Source: Cavia porcellus
Lineage: Eukaryota > Chordata > Mammalia > Rodentia > Caviidae
Length of the DNA: 64,000 nucleotides
Assembly (NCBI RefSeq): GCF_034190915.1
Contig: NW_026947484.1
Location: forward strand, 185,622,982 to 185,686,981
Reading direction: 5' to 3'
Under the pieces are notes generated by a model that saw only the letters and a program-made list of their open reading frames with translations, did no database searches and had not been told where the DNA came from. Positions 23,618-36,744 of the stretch are shown here, piece after piece. How positions within the stretch are numbered: position 1 is the first letter of the stretch; each line of letters opens with the position of its first letter. Both the position numbers and the translations under genes were made by a program.

Positions 23618-23909
23618 ACGATGCTATATCTGAAAGGAAGAGTGATGGAAGGCCATGGAACTTATGTAACAGCTATCTCGAACAGCAAAGTGTATCTGAG
23701 GTGATCAAAGGCCAAAATGGGAGGCTGGACAGCAGATTAAACATTGGAGACCAACTACTAGGAAGCTGAAAGTGAAAAATAAGCCATGATGTAGTAATGT
23801 GATAGGACAGCACAGGAACAGGTATGTCCTGGTACAATTAATCTCCTCTCTCCTGAAAGTCCATGTTGATCTAATAGTGTATCTGTACTTGTAGCTCATC
23901 AAATTATAA
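23618..23909 (+). repeat. Local ~300-bp direct duplication, copy 2
   Basis: Second copy of the segment at 22,545-22,854. It appears to split an L2-like sequence and is bounded by CCAAAC at 23,612-23,617 and 23,911-23,916. That direct repeat could be a target site duplication, which would make this the inserted copy. The element lacks LTR-type TG/CA ends and an A tail. Confidence 0.85.
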
Positions 23910-23910
23910 C

Positions 23911-24195
23911 CCAAACTGCCATTCCCTTTGTGCTTTGCTGCTTGTAATCATGATCAGGTCAAATGAACATGCATTGAAAGACATTTTCCCTGACCACTGC
24001 ACAAGGTCCACTCTGATACAGAGTATAATGAAATTATTCCACATTCATCTCATTCACAGAGTCATTGCAGTTAAATATTTGTGTATTCCAAGTATGATTC
24101 CTAATGATTCATAAGTCCCATGAAAAGAGAAACTTTATCTTTTATGTGGCATAGCTTCTAGTACATTGTAAGTACTCAATATGTATAAAAATGAG
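23911..24195 (+). repeat. L2-like fragment, right part
   Basis: 'gacattttccctgaccactgc' near 23,980 and the end 'cttctagtacattgtaagtactcaatatgta' near 24,149-24,184 follow the L2 3' UTR. It is diverged. Confidence 0.6.
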
Positions 24196-24204
24196 TGATA
24201 TAAC

Positions 24205-24400
24205 TGGTATCTGTGAGGCACTGGAGTATGGTACATATATTATCTCATTTAATCTTCATCCTAACCCAAGAAGTAAGTCCAGTTGCAAAGTCCACTTTGA
24301 AGGTGATGAGATGAAGTTACTGCATAACAATGTCGTCTTATTTCTAGTACGTAGCAGCGCAGGGATTCACACTCAGGGCATTTGGCTTAGTAGCTTAGTG
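24205..24400 (+). repeat. MIR SINE
   Basis: 'tattatctcatttaatcttcatcctaacccaagaagtaag' (24,236-24,275) and 'gcagcgcagggattcacac' (24,352-24,371) match the MIR core and 3' region. It is ancient. Confidence 0.75.
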
Positions 24401-24498
24401 AGTGACAGAAGGAGATTGTGGACCCTGGTATTACTTCTGGTGTAAACAGTTCTCTATGCTTCTTTGACATGCGAGCAACCAAAGAAAGGGAGAAAGGA

Positions 24499-24812
24499 GA
24501 TTTTTTTTTTTTTAGTATAAGAATTTTGAATGATATTTTCACTCTATTCTTTATTGTCTAAAAATATGTGCAAAGAATACTTTTATAATGAACTAAGAGA
24601 GCTTAGTAGTATAGATCTCTATCTAGCATACATACACATAAATAAATTTTTATATGTTTACCAAGATACATATAACCTTTTCCTTTCTCCTTTTGTTCCT
24701 TTTCCCTGCCCCAGTGGTTCTGTCCTTTTGAGCACTTTCTTACCCTTTCATTATTACAATATCTATTGTGCATTTTGAATCTTATTACTCTTAGAGTTTT
24801 TATATTTAATTT
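24499..24812 (-). mobile_element. L1 3' end fragment (minus strand)
   Basis: It starts with a T run, the complement of an A tail. It matches the L1 3' spacer region of the copy at 55.7-56.2 kb, for example 'gagcactttcttaccctttc' (24,729) against 'gagcactttcttttcctctc' at 55,985. It is truncated and diverged. Confidence 0.65.
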
Positions 24813-24829
24813 TTACAATAGAGAGACAA

Positions 24830-25050
24830 TATAATATTTACTAATCTCTCTTAGTTCATCAAAAAGAACAGTTTGTGCTGTCATTGTTTGATTGACCACT
24901 CTTGTGTCTAGATTTTGTAACCTGAACAACTAGTTCTGAGATAACAATGTGCAATGTATTAACTAATTTTAATTCGCTACTTTTTTCTTTTTTGAAATTC
25001 TGTGTCATTTCTATCATTTCTGTTTTGCTTTTCTAAAAAAAATAATTAGA
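24830..25050 (+). mobile_element. L1 3' end fragment with last monomer (plus strand)
   Basis: 'ttttgtaacctgaacaacta' ... 'aacaatgtgcaatgtattaacta' (24,914-24,965) matches the last 3' monomer of the L1 at 34,400-34,550. It ends in an A-rich tail. It lies head to head with the minus-strand fragment at 24,499. Confidence 0.7.
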
Positions 25051-26800
25051 ATATTTTTGTAATATTAAAAAAATAATTTTAGGAAGATATAATTTAAAAT
25101 TACTTTTGGTATAAAAATACTCAGAAAGCACAGGCATATGGCTTGGAAATTTCCCTAAATGTTGCTCTAATCCAATGTGTTCTCCAAAATTATATTCTTG
25201 TACCCTTCAGAATATACCTAAAAAATAACTTTGTTCCCAGTCTCTTCCAGAATTCACTGATAGCTATTAAATAAAATGCACTTATATAAACTGGAATATC
25301 TCCAAGAACTGGGGAATGTAAATTCTTTTGCTTTCTACCAGTGAATGACTCTGCACAGGATTGAGTGATTCATTTTTTAAATAATGTCACACTTTCAAGA
25401 TACTGTAAGATAGAATAATTAAGTGATCTCAAAGAAAACTATTTTAAACACCTCTTCAAGCTCATAAATATTGCCTTCTGAAGCCCTAAAGTTTAGCACA
25501 TGGAGTAAAGTACTTTAATCACAATATTTAACATCATTAAATTGTTTGTATGATATATTTTCTATTTGGTAATGCAGGAAAAGAAGTTTTGTGTGCTTGG
25601 CTTTTTAAAATTTGACTGTGCTGGAATCTTCATTGCCTCCTTCCCATAGAGATGGTGGTTCCTCCTCACTAAAGGGCCCTGTATATTCATCACGTCAACT
25701 TCAATAATTTATGTTCCTCTTTATTTATATGCCTCATCTTTCTTATTTGTAGTTCTATTTTGTTTCCTTGGTATATAATTCACTGTAAAAGTATTAGGTT
25801 CAAAAATAAATAATTAAAAATAAACACACCCAACTCCATAAACACAGTTGCTCACTTTAAATTTAATTCCATCATAGTTTAAATTCTGTATGACTTATTT
25901 ACTGATTAAAATAGATAGTCGCGCTTTAAAAAAAAAAATCTTCTTATCCTGAGCACTTTCTTCACAGATCTGTTACTTTATCTCTAATGCTGCCAAACTG
26001 CCTCGGAAAAACTTTATCCTAGAATCTCTTTTCAGAGCAAAGGAAGGGGAAAGACTGTTCATACATAAATGTTTTCTCCGATAACAAATATTTTTCAAAA
26101 GAAGGAAAGGAGTGAAGTAGAACGGAAAACAAGGAGGAAGGGAAGGAAAGAGAAAAATTTCAGTACATCTGAAGGATCATGTTTATCACAGCCTGACCAT
26201 CTTTTATATAAACAGTTCAACAATTTCTTCTGCAGTCTCTTTCTTTTCCCACCCCTAAACTCTACCTGTTAGTTATTTCAAAGGTCTATGGCTACTTTTT
26301 CTCCAAATCATTGGCTGGAAATGGATAAAAAACTTTAATGAAAAGTCATCATTTAACTACTTTCAGATTAATTCTAAGTGCAGAAGAAAGATCATAATAC
26401 CACTGTAACAGCTAAAAGCACTTTTGCTGACATTACCTAATTTTTTACAGAACTTGAGAGACATAGGTAATTATTTTGATTATGCTCCTACAGATAAGGT
26501 GTTTAAGGCAGTGACTAGAAATAATGGAAGTTGCCCATTGCTTGTACCAGACATAGACTTATACCTGCTAATATTCAGAGAAGACCTATTTAGATGACCA
26601 ACCTGACCTTCACAAAAGGATCATTTATCATCCTTCATCTGTCTAATACAAAAAAAAAAGACAAATACTTCTATTGTTAAGTTGGACAGAACCTAAGACT
26701 TAGATGCCCTCCCATCACACTCAAAACTACGTTCAGACTTTGAACACAGCTAATAACCAACACGTACATGACAGTTCTACTAAAAGTCCTATAGAACAAT
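25051..26800. other. Unassigned AT-rich DNA
   Basis: No gene recognised. A MIR-like stretch may lie at about 26,430-26,570. The 26,069-26,272 frame is Lys/Arg-rich low complexity and not credible. Confidence 0.4.
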
Positions 26801-26803
26801 AAC

Positions 26804-26806
<3 letters not shown>

Positions 26807-26871
<65 letters not shown>
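26807..26871. repeat. (AC)n microsatellite followed by poly(A)
   Basis: A pure (AC)n run extends to about 26,853 and a run of about 19 A follows. This arrangement often forms in the A tail of a retroposon, but I see no retroposon body to its left. Confidence 0.95.
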
Positions 26872-29800
26872 CCACTCAGGGATTTATTTTCATTTCAAAA
26901 AGGCAAATGATTGGCTAAACCAAATTTCAGAACAATCCTCTGTTACCTAGAATTTCATTACACTTCACTGAAGAGATTCCATTTGATTTTAAAGGTTGCT
27001 ATCTCAATTTCATACTTTCATCACAGTTCCCACTAGAATGTCTTGGAAATGTTTAAACTTCTCTGCTTGATACTTATCTAGACTATTTCTACTGAAGTCA
27101 CTTCAGAATCTCCTTCTCCCCCAACTATCTATTAGTCCTAGTTACTCTTCCCCGAAATTTCTGTCCTGCTGATCTATTATTTAAACTTAAATGAAGAAAA
27201 GATACATTGTTAATCACTTGAAAGGTGGAAATACAAAGTAGTATGAGTTCCAGAGAAAGGCACACTGTAGCAAGAGGAAGTCAGGAAAAGTAAAGTGGTA
27301 TTACAAATGCTTTCCTTCCCTGTAATCTGCAAAGAAGGACACAGCTGATCATTCAGTGTCCGCTCAACATGCAGGGCTTCTCCGCAAAGCTCTAAGAAGG
27401 AACTGAGCTGCCTTACAGGAGAGAAAAGGGGAATTTTGCTTATCTCACTCCTCACACTTTGCAGTGGTGTTGACATGGAAAGCTAACTCCCCTATATTTT
27501 TTTCACTATTTGGTTCAGAAACGTGTCAGGAAGCCAAAACTCCCACTCTATAGTGTAGTGTATTGTCCAAGTCCAAAAATATAGGTATTATTTATTGCTA
27601 CTATAGAATGGATCAAAACAGAAAGAGGCAGATGAGGAAAAGCACAGTGTTACTGTCACAATACAGACTCCCAGGGCATAATTAAACAGGTAACTACTTG
27701 CTGAAAAGAGCGCTATTCTTCAGCAATTAGCATGACTGGGCTTCCTCACTTGGGCAATCAATATGGTAGGGATCAAACAGGGATCACACACAATGTGCCT
27801 CAGTGCAGTCCTGAACCATAGCTAAGCCAAGGAACCAAACCCGAGAGAGCCAGGAATAAAAACAGAGGTTGAGTATAAATCAAAGTCATTAGAGAATACA
27901 AAAGCTGAAGTTGAGAAACCAGAAGCAAACACCAAGGCTGAGGTCACAGGTGAATTCAAAGTTGGTAGATGAAAATCAAAACTAAAAGCAGAATAAAAGG
28001 AGAGTCTACTGTCACCAAAATAGTGTATGAAGATTCCCATTCAGTTATTTCTAGACTGCTGAAAAGATGAGATTTATCTTCACATGTCATTAGGCATGTG
28101 GAGAATGGGTTTGCCTGTCTCTTAAATGTGCGGCATCATCACAGCTGTAAAAATGTGTGGGATATGAAGATTCTGGAAATGACTTCTATGTAATTTACCC
28201 TTGGTCACATCAGTCTGACAACTAAAATGAGATTGCATTTTTTAAATAAGCACACTATCCACTAATTTAAATTTTTATATTGAAAGCCTACTATGATCAA
28301 AGGATTGTCATTAAGTCCCCATTATGCAGTGCTTATTTAAATTGTCACAGCCACAGTTTTTGTGGATTTTGTACTCTGGAACACATATAATTAATGATGT
28401 GACCAAGGGATATTTAAATTACATAGAAGTCACAAGAATAATTGTCAATATAATTGAGTTTCTTTTTGCGGTAAAATGACCCCCAGGATCTTCTAATCCT
28501 CTCAGATGGGGGCCAACTTTGTGATCCTGAGCTGCACAAAAACCTAACTATTCAACTTAATAAAGACAAAACTCACACACTGTTCAAGAAATTAACATGC
28601 CCACCTACACTGAGTTCATTCAAACCCAGACTTCTTTTAACTCTATTTCCAGGTAAAAATCCAGTTTCTTGCATAGCTGTCCTAAATTTCTTGCAAAGAT
28701 ACAGCCACAGCCATGCAATCTTATCACATGTACAAAATCACAATGCCTCAAAAATCTTTAAGTATGGAAAATGTCTAGATTTTACTTTTGTGCTACAAAA
28801 AAATTACAAAGGCATAATCTGCACCAAAGTATCTTTAGCGAAAGAGAGACATTCTTGAAGTTTAAGAAATACACATGTAGTCATCATTCTCTCCAGCTAA
28901 ACACAACAACAAAAAATCTTACATTTGATTTCTTTTGACTCAAGAACATAAACTTGCTTTAACTCGAAGCCACTGCAATAAATTAGTTTCCTTTTTCAAA
29001 CTTTTACTCAAAGACTCCTTTCCGTCTTCTGCCACAGTCTTTTGCCTTATCACTGGTGCAGACCTTTACTTTGATTTAAATTGATGTGCTCTTCTCACCA
29101 AAAGAAATGGACTTCGTAGCCAATCCTCACCTTAACCCCTACTTGGATTTCATAGCAATGTGTCTCACCATGAACCTCTTGCCTGCTTCTGTAACGAGAC
29201 CTAGAATCCAAAACTCCAGTACAGTCCAAAGTTCTGTGCACTCTCATTTTAATGGGAAATAGCAGCTGTTAAGCAAGCTTCGGATTTCAAGAACTTCACT
29301 GTGAACAAGCACTTGGATGCACACTTTGCAGTTCCTCTGAGGCCAATACAGTACAACTCTATCTCTACTTAGGTTTATAAAATTATGGAGAGTTTGAAGA
29401 CTTCATTATCTACAAGAAACAAAAGAATGTTCTACATCTCTACACTAAAATCTGCCTCCATTTCTTGCCTGCCCCGAACCTCACTTATTACCTCAGTCTT
29501 TGCCCGATGGCCATTGATGGCCAAGTGGGTTTTTTTTCAGACTGCCTCTTCCCACAACTCCTATTTTAATCTTGCCCTCCAATGATGAGTGATTTGAATG
29601 CTACTGAATAAGCTTTATGTTAGAATCAGATTATAATCAGCACAGTTCAACACTTCCCCCTGGGATGTTTACTTCTTACTTAGAAACTTTCTAGTGCTCT
29701 GTCTTGTACAGACATATGAGTACATGAAATTCAGATCAGAAAGTAAATAAGTAGTCTGCAGGGCAGCCTGCTGATCAATAACCTACCATTTGCCAAATAG

Positions 29801-32025
29801 TGTAAGCTACAGGATAACCCCACTATTACTACCATTAGCCCAGATATTGAAAAGAGAGGAAAGATGTGTAACTTCTACCACCAAATACTTATTACTTCTC
29901 ACAGAGACACTAAAATAAAATGGTCTAACTCTATGGATCCAATTATTTAAAGCACTCAAATACAAATTCCTGACTAACTCTTTTGTTTTTATTTTATATC
30001 CCTGTAGTAAAGATAAAACCAAAAGATACAATGTTCACACTTTCTGGGCTTAATACTATTAAGTCAATTAGTTTGTGGATGGGGGTACAAGACTATATAG
30101 ATGAATAATGAGGATTTTCAATTCTTTGGTTGTACAGTAGCGCCATGACCTTCTTATCGTAAAACATAAGGCTTGCTGAAAATATTCTCATTCTTGTGGA
30201 GCACACTGAGGTCGTGTATTGATGCAAGAATAAGTGATCTCAATGATAGTGAGCAGTTTTGTAAACCAGTTGCCTCTTACTTCCACATTTCCACAAAATC
30301 CATAAGAATAAAGATCATTAGTGGCTCCACTGTGTCACTAAATTTTTGATAAATGTGCCTTTTGTGGAGAAGGTACATAAAATAATAAGTATGGTTATAA
30401 TATGCAGACAGATTTGTGCAACAATACAATGCTCTCTGAAACAGCTTCTTAGCATTCAAAAGATCATGATATTTATGTGGTACCCTTTTAACTACTCTGT
30501 AATATTTGAATTACTTCTAATTTTTTATTATTAAAAAATAATTACGCTGTGATTCTTTAAGTGGATTAAGATTGGATTTCTTTTTCCTTCTGGATAAATT
30601 ATTGGTGAAATGATAGAGATAATTTGAACTCTCTTTAGAGATTATCTAATTGATTAATAGAAATAGTAATCCCATAATAGTGTCATGAGCAGTGAATATA
30701 CTGCCTAGAGTCCTGTCAATATTGAGTTTGATTGGGATCACTAAATTTTACTAGTGTGCTTATCATTTAACAATACAACAAGCAGTTTTCATTCACAATG
30801 CTATAATAGCCTGGTAAGATTTTATCTAAATTTTTTCTGAATAAATACAGATACATAAACAATTAGGAAAGACACCTGAAGTTAAATAACCTATATTAAT
30901 AGATTTACTAATGTGATCTCATAATAAGTAGAGGTTATTCTTTTCTAGGACATAAGCACTCAATAAATATGCAATGATTTTTTTTTTAAATTCCAAAGGG
31001 ATTTGTTTTAGTTACATTAAGAATTTTTTTCAACATTGTTTATTAACCATAATAGCAGATTATGCAAAAATCAAACACATCAGTTATCTTTGAACTTTGA
31101 CAACCTCTAATGAATAGCTGGGAGGCTTTTAAATAGTGCAAATTAAGGAAATCTTTAGAGAGCCAAGTGAGTTTGATAAAACTATTTAAAGTTATGTTTA
31201 AAACTTCAGTAATGCAAACAATAAAAGAAACAAGGGTACAGTTATATAATGTAATATATGTCATATAGGGATCTCACTTATGCTTTGGATTTCTCCAAAA
31301 TCAGAAGGGAATAGAAGATTATAGTCCCAGAACCATCCTATAAAAATATGAAAATTTTCAATGTCATATATCCATGGCTATGAATTTTGAATAACAGACT
31401 GGAGCAGACCTGAAATAGTTGCTGGCAATATAAATATTTTTCCAGTTTTCTTAAGTAGCTCCTTGCTTTGTTTGCTTCAAATAAATTAGAAGACAAAGAG
31501 CTTGGAATAATAACAGGTATACTGTATTGGGACAGATTTTAGATATACAAATACTCCATCTGGATCATAAATAGGAAAAATAATGCAAGAGGTCAGGCAT
31601 CTAGCTCATAAGGAGGTTGGTCAGTGTTGTATTTGTTTAAAACTATGAGGAAAATATATTAACCTATTGTTTCATACATTGAAAGTGTAAAGTCCTAAAA
31701 ACTGACTTCAAATCATAGAACTGGACTGAAGAAACAAGCTCCTCTCCTAAATTCCTCGTTCCTGGCCTTCGTTCAGTTACTTAGAAAGCATCACAAATTA
31801 TTTTCCATTTCCTTCAAGCATAATAGTAGCTTTTCCATTTTATTTTGATGTAACATAAGTAAATAATAATGAAAATATTCTGAAATCATATTATTTCTCC
31901 TATGGAAAAATAGCAAAAAAATTAACTAAAAATAACAATAGTTAATGCATTGTGTATTGTAATCTTAAAAGAATGACCAAAATATTATTCAGAGTATAAA
32001 TCATAAAGAAAAATAGGCTTTTCTA
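26872..32025. other. Unassigned, repeat-poor DNA
   Basis: About 5 kb with no gene, RNA gene or confident repeat. Short frames at 27,210-27,476, 27,822-28,040 and 29,385-29,585 have no recognisable product or motif. A trace 'aagcactcaataaatatgc' at about 30,956 may be an L2 3' end. Confidence 0.45.
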
Positions 32026-32095
32026 GACTGGAGGTGTAGCTCAGTGGTACAGTACTTGCCTAGCATGTGTGAGGACCTTGATTCTATCCCCAAAG
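32026..32095 (+). mobile_element. ID-type SINE, older subfamily
   Basis: 'gactggaggtgtagctcagt', an A box, 'cttgcctagcatgtgtgagg' and a degenerate B box 'ttgattctatcc' identify an ID element. It differs from the AGCGGCATAAGCG subfamily at 18,639 and 48,471, lacks a tail and is diverged. Confidence 0.85.
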
Positions 32096-33690
32096 TCTCT
32101 TTCTCTTTCAAAACAGAAGTGAAAAGATAATAGCACAGTACTTTCTATTTAACTAGTTAAACCTTGTGGCATAAATTAGATAAATTAGCATATTTTAAAA
32201 TATTTTTGAAACAACGAAATAGACAATTTGGGGAATTATCTGAATTCATCCCCACTTTCTGTTTACCTATCTTGAAACTAATCACACAATCTTAAAAATT
32301 GTCTCTATTTCTCTTATACAAGAAACTGAATATACTTATGGATATAAATACATAGTAAAACAGTACTTTTTTCTTATCAATGAGTATGTAGCAAAAAATT
32401 TAACTTGGCCTAAAATGAGGTGTTTTCCTCGGATTTTGGGAGATAAATTCGCCATACATGACTGAAGTATATCTGCTTAGATGGGAGTTGCACACATTGT
32501 ATTATTTAATTTAAAATAGTGCTTCTTTTCACTCAGTATCAGATACTTGGAGACTGAGTTCAACCATGTGGACAATTTATCAGTCACTCACAGATACATA
32601 ATCACAACCAAATAAAAACCCTAGACCAGCTATTAGTTTCCCTTGTTGATAACTTAAAGTAAAGCCACAGCCAGGTCAAAAGGATAACACTTTACAGCAC
32701 CACAGGAGAGTACAAGAGAAACTTCAGGTAGAAACCCACCTCCATGATGATCTACAAATCTCTGGATGATTTTTATCTGTATCCTTCCACGGTAGTAAAC
32801 TTTAATATAGCGATAACGGATTTCAGAGAATTGTGTGATTCCTAGTAGGAAATTATTTAACCAGCTAGTTATTACATCCATTAAAGGACCTTATTACATT
32901 AAATGAGGGTGAAACTAGTATTTAGGATGAAAATAAGAAATTATGCATTATGTCATTTAATTTCAAAATATTTTTTACATTGGGCAGTATTATTCCTTTT
33001 TCAAGGTGATAAAATGAGATCAAGCCAACTCAATAAAATGATAAAAGAAGACTAAATCAGAGTAAAAAGAGTACACCTTCCACAACAATATTAAAAAGAA
33101 AACAAGAAAGAAATCATTAACAGAATATAAATTTCCACCAATTTTTAGCAGATGGATATTGGTACATGACTAATGAGGTAACAGGAAGAATACTGTGACA
33201 TCAAACCACGTGAAGAAAATGCAGCAAAGAATACATTTTTCTAATAAGCAAATCCCTAGAGAGCACACATCAAATTCTCAAGGCACTGCAGACCAAGGTT
33301 TACAAGTGAGGCTGAAAAGAAAATGGACTGCTGCTCTTCAGAACAGACATTTCTATCTTTTAAAACTTCTCATTACCTTCATAGATATCTTTTGTCAGTA
33401 CTTATCTTCAATTAAGAAAAGGCCATGGAAGCAGTTTCTTTGAAAAATAATTAATTAAATAGTTTAAAGAAAATTTTGTTTTTAAGGTAAATTCACAGCT
33501 GTGATTCAACAGATATTTAAAACAGGACAATTTACAACATGAAATATTGAAAAAGGTTAGAGAAAGACAAACAAGGAAAGAAGGTAATCCCACATTGAAC
33601 AGAGATATCACAAAGAAATAAAAATAAACATAATGATGCTTAAATTGTTTGGTTCTTACCTGCATTGTTCTGTTACAATGTCCTCTTTTA
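32096..33690. other. Unassigned DNA
   Basis: No gene or confident repeat. 'ttatgtcatttaatttcaaaa ... gtattattcctttttcaaggtgataaaa' at about 32,947-33,016 may be a decayed MIR. The 82-residue frame at 33,195-33,443 has no recognisable product. Confidence 0.4.
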
Positions 33691-33699
33691 TCTCACCCC

Positions 33700-34575
33700 C
33701 CTCTTTTTTAATTAATCTATTCTTTCTCATGTTTTTTCAATTAAGGGAAAACTAAATTTAAAAATAGTGGGATATATTTTAGTAACTTTTTTGTTTTCCT
33801 ATTAACCTGATTTGAACCCCAGTATTGCTCTCCCCATCTTGTTCTGTCTGATTATACTATATTCTATTTTGTTTGATAGTATCAAGTTTGAGGGTAGAGG
33901 CAACCGCTTTGAAGGCAATAAGATATACTATGATGCCCATTATGGTTTGACTATTATCTTTTTTTGAAGTCCTGTAAGGTCTCCAGTGTAGGTTTTATTG
34001 GTCTTGTTCTGCACTGTTTTTATCAATTCTATTACACCTGATGATATAGGCAACTCAATTTAAAAATAGCAAGAGGCACAATGGTAACCACTTTCGATCA
34101 CTTGGTATTCTATTTTTGCATCATGTACTATGCCCATCCTTCTGTTCTAACTGACTCTGTTTTGCTTAGTCACGTTCGGTTTTATTCTCTGCAAAAAAAG
34201 TAATAAGAACTGTGGGAGTAATAAAACCCAAAAAGTGTAATTGTTATTGTAAAAAAGAGAGGAAAGGAAGGTGGACTAAGGGATATAACCGCAGGTAGGT
34301 TTGAGTGTGTAGGATGAAAAACCATATAACTGAGCTTTTGTTGGATCATTGAACAGAACTATCTCCAATCTCACTGTATGAATCTGCACTTTATATGCTT
34401 TAATTTTATAATTTGGACAACTGTTTCTAAGTAGACAATATGTAATGTATTAACTAGTGATTTCTTACTGTATATTTTTTCTTGAAATTCTGTATTACTT
34501 GTACCCTTTTACTGCTTTGTTTTTTATGTCCTTTCTTTTCACTCTTTAAATAAAAAAATTTTTAAAAAATTTTTA
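33700..34575 (+). mobile_element. L1 3' end with 151-bp monomers
   Basis: This 5'-truncated L1 3' end contains three tandem monomers whose anchor (TAAC/TGCC-type motif) falls at 33,783, 33,934 and 34,085, exactly 151 bp apart. A unique spacer of about 210 bp follows, with 'actgtgggagtaataaaacc', then a fourth monomer (anchor 34,451) and an A-rich tail at about 34,545-34,575. The same modules recur at 41.8-42.4, 55.7-56.2 and 62.1-62.4 kb. Confidence 0.85.
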
Positions 34576-34599
34576 AAAGTTTAAGATATTTTAATAGGT

Positions 34600-35110
34600 A
34601 TTTCAAGAAAGAGCCCACACAGTATATCCATAAATCATGGAGAGGATGCTATGAAAAAAGTAACAGTAAAACAACCCAGAAGGACCTCATGGGAAATTAC
34701 AAAATGAGATTAATAAAATTGATATTTCAATACCCAAGTTGGGAAATAAGATTAAGAAAACCTCACCAACATTAGAAAGAAATGAAAAATATGAATAAAC
34801 ATAGACATTTCAGGGTAAAAATATCAATGTCACTATCCAAATAGTAAGACTTCCAGAAAGAGATTACAGACAATATGGGAGGGGATTACAAAAGTAATAG
34901 GCAGGAATTCCCCAGTGATTGATTCCAACCAATTCTCAAAACTGAAGGTCCTAGCACATGAAATACAGGCCCACAACTAGGTCCATCATTGTTAAGTTTG
35001 AAAACATGACCAGTAAAACTTGAGGTAACAGAGACAAATGTGTCTCATGTATTACTTGCTGACCCTCAAGGACAGTGAGAGAGTTAATATTTAGAATCCC
35101 GGTTATGGTT
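34600..35110 (+). mobile_element. Old L1 ORF1 fragment
   Basis: 'gaaaacctcaccaacattag', 'gacttccagaaagagattac' and 'ctgaaggtcctagcacatgaa' (34,755-34,962) follow the middle of an old L1 ORF1. It is not in frame over any distance and is separate from the L1 that follows. Confidence 0.6.
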
Positions 35111-35867
35111 TGTTTTTCTGAATTTTTTTTCCTGATACCATTTTCTTTCGATTGTGCAAGTATCACGTTGTTTAGTAACATCACAGATAGATTTAGAAAA
35201 TCACTTTCCCTGTTCTATTTACTCTTCCACCTCTCCTAAAATGAGTCTTCCCACTAGTCCACATCCTCAACTGCTTATGATGTATTTTATCATGGCTGAA
35301 CCTGCAAAAACACAATGTACAAGAACATTTATGGAACCTCTCCTGCTCATGGTCACCCTGGCCCCAGGTAACCAAGATGGGCTGGGAGAGTAGCCAGCAA
35401 AGCCCTCACATGCCCGCCACCATCAAGGTAGAGAAGCCATGTACGTCTGGAGAAGCCTGCCCTGCATCCCACTGCCTCCCTGGGATCCTACGTTAGGAGA
35501 AACCCATGTGCCTAGCCCACTCCCCCACATGGATACATGGATGGACACCCAAATCAGGAAGTTCCTATCATCCCACAACTGCTCATCCAGAGGAACCCAG
35601 GAAAATGTCAAGATGGAGGTGCAAAAGGCAATCTTAGACCTGCAGCCCACACAGAACAAGTCTAGGAGACATGGACAGAGAAGAAATCAGAAGTCACATA
35701 CCTGAAATTTCTGAAAGGATAGCAACAGAAGAAGTAAAGAAACAATGTCTGAGGTTTTAAATTAATCAGATTAGGAATAATATCTCATGTAAAAGAAGAA
35801 ATGACAAGCATAAGGAATTGTTGAGCATATCTAAAGGAGACATAGATAAAAAGAGAGACGTGGGAAA

Positions 35868-36570
35868 ATGATGGAAACCTTGGATGTACAAAATGGGAAA
35901 AAATTAACATGTGTGAAACAAATTCAAGGGGAGAGCCAGGAAATCAAAAGCTCCACTGAAAGCCGGCAAAACTGCTTGAAAGAAACTGAAGACAGATTTT
36001 CGGGCCTTGAAGACAGGATCACAAAGGATCACCACAATAAAGAAAGGAAAGATCTCTTAAAAATAACAAGTAACCAGGAAATAGAAATTCAATGCCTGCA
36101 AAACAATGCAAAGAAAAATAATGTAAGACTGGTAGGTTTCAGAAAAAAAAAAAAAAAACAAGAGTCAACACAAATGACAAAAAAGACTATTTACAAAAAT
36201 AATAGCAGAAAACTTCCCGTGCATGGGAAAAGGACCTAGTACACAGATAAGTGAGGCATATAGAACTCCAGATAGCCATGACCAAAATAAATCTATACCC
36301 AGTCATATACTAATCAAGATACCAAAAATTCAGCACAAGAACAGAATATTAAAGGCTGTTAGAGAAAAGAAGCAGATCATCTATAAAGGAAAACCTATCA
36401 GAATCACAGCAGACTTCTCAACAGAAACCATCAAGTCAAGAAGAACTTGGAGTAAAGTGTTTCTGGTCCTGAAAGAAAACAACTTCCAGACCAGATTGAT
36501 GTACCCTATAAAACTATCTTCAAAACTAATGGAAAAATGAGATGTTTCCATGACAAAAAGGAATTCATGA
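35868..36570 (+). pseudogene. L1 ORF1 (copy A), frameshifted
   Basis: Two overlapping open frames together cover ORF1. The first (35,868-36,239, 123 residues) is a Lys/Glu/Gln-rich coiled-coil part. The second (36,223-36,540, 105 residues) is the C-terminal RNA-binding domain, with a clear REKKQIIYKGKPIRITADFS stretch. The two are in different frames. A run of 16 A at 36,143-36,158, encoding poly-Lys in the first frame, is the likely slippage site. This is the best preserved ORF1 of the window but it is still broken. Confidence 0.85.
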
Positions 36571-36744
36571 CCACTAAACCAACCCTGTAAAGACTGCTGA
36601 AGGAAATTCTAGAGGAAGATAAAGATGACCATAGTTCCAGAAAAAGCAGCAGACAGCAATCACTGAGCAGGGCAGGCAACTGAACAGAGGGGAAAAATGA
36701 GGGGCCAATGGCAGAAAAATAACATGGAATAGATGAACCACTGC

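Noticed and set aside
33700..34575. Regular ~151-bp spacing considered as a CRISPR array or satellite
   Set aside because: The units are diverged along their full length with no conserved short repeat and unique spacers, and they belong to an L1 3' end. The genome is animal.
36223..36540. 105-residue frame considered as a host RNA-binding protein gene
   Set aside because: It is the C-terminal domain of L1 ORF1 and sits in the expected place within a decayed L1.
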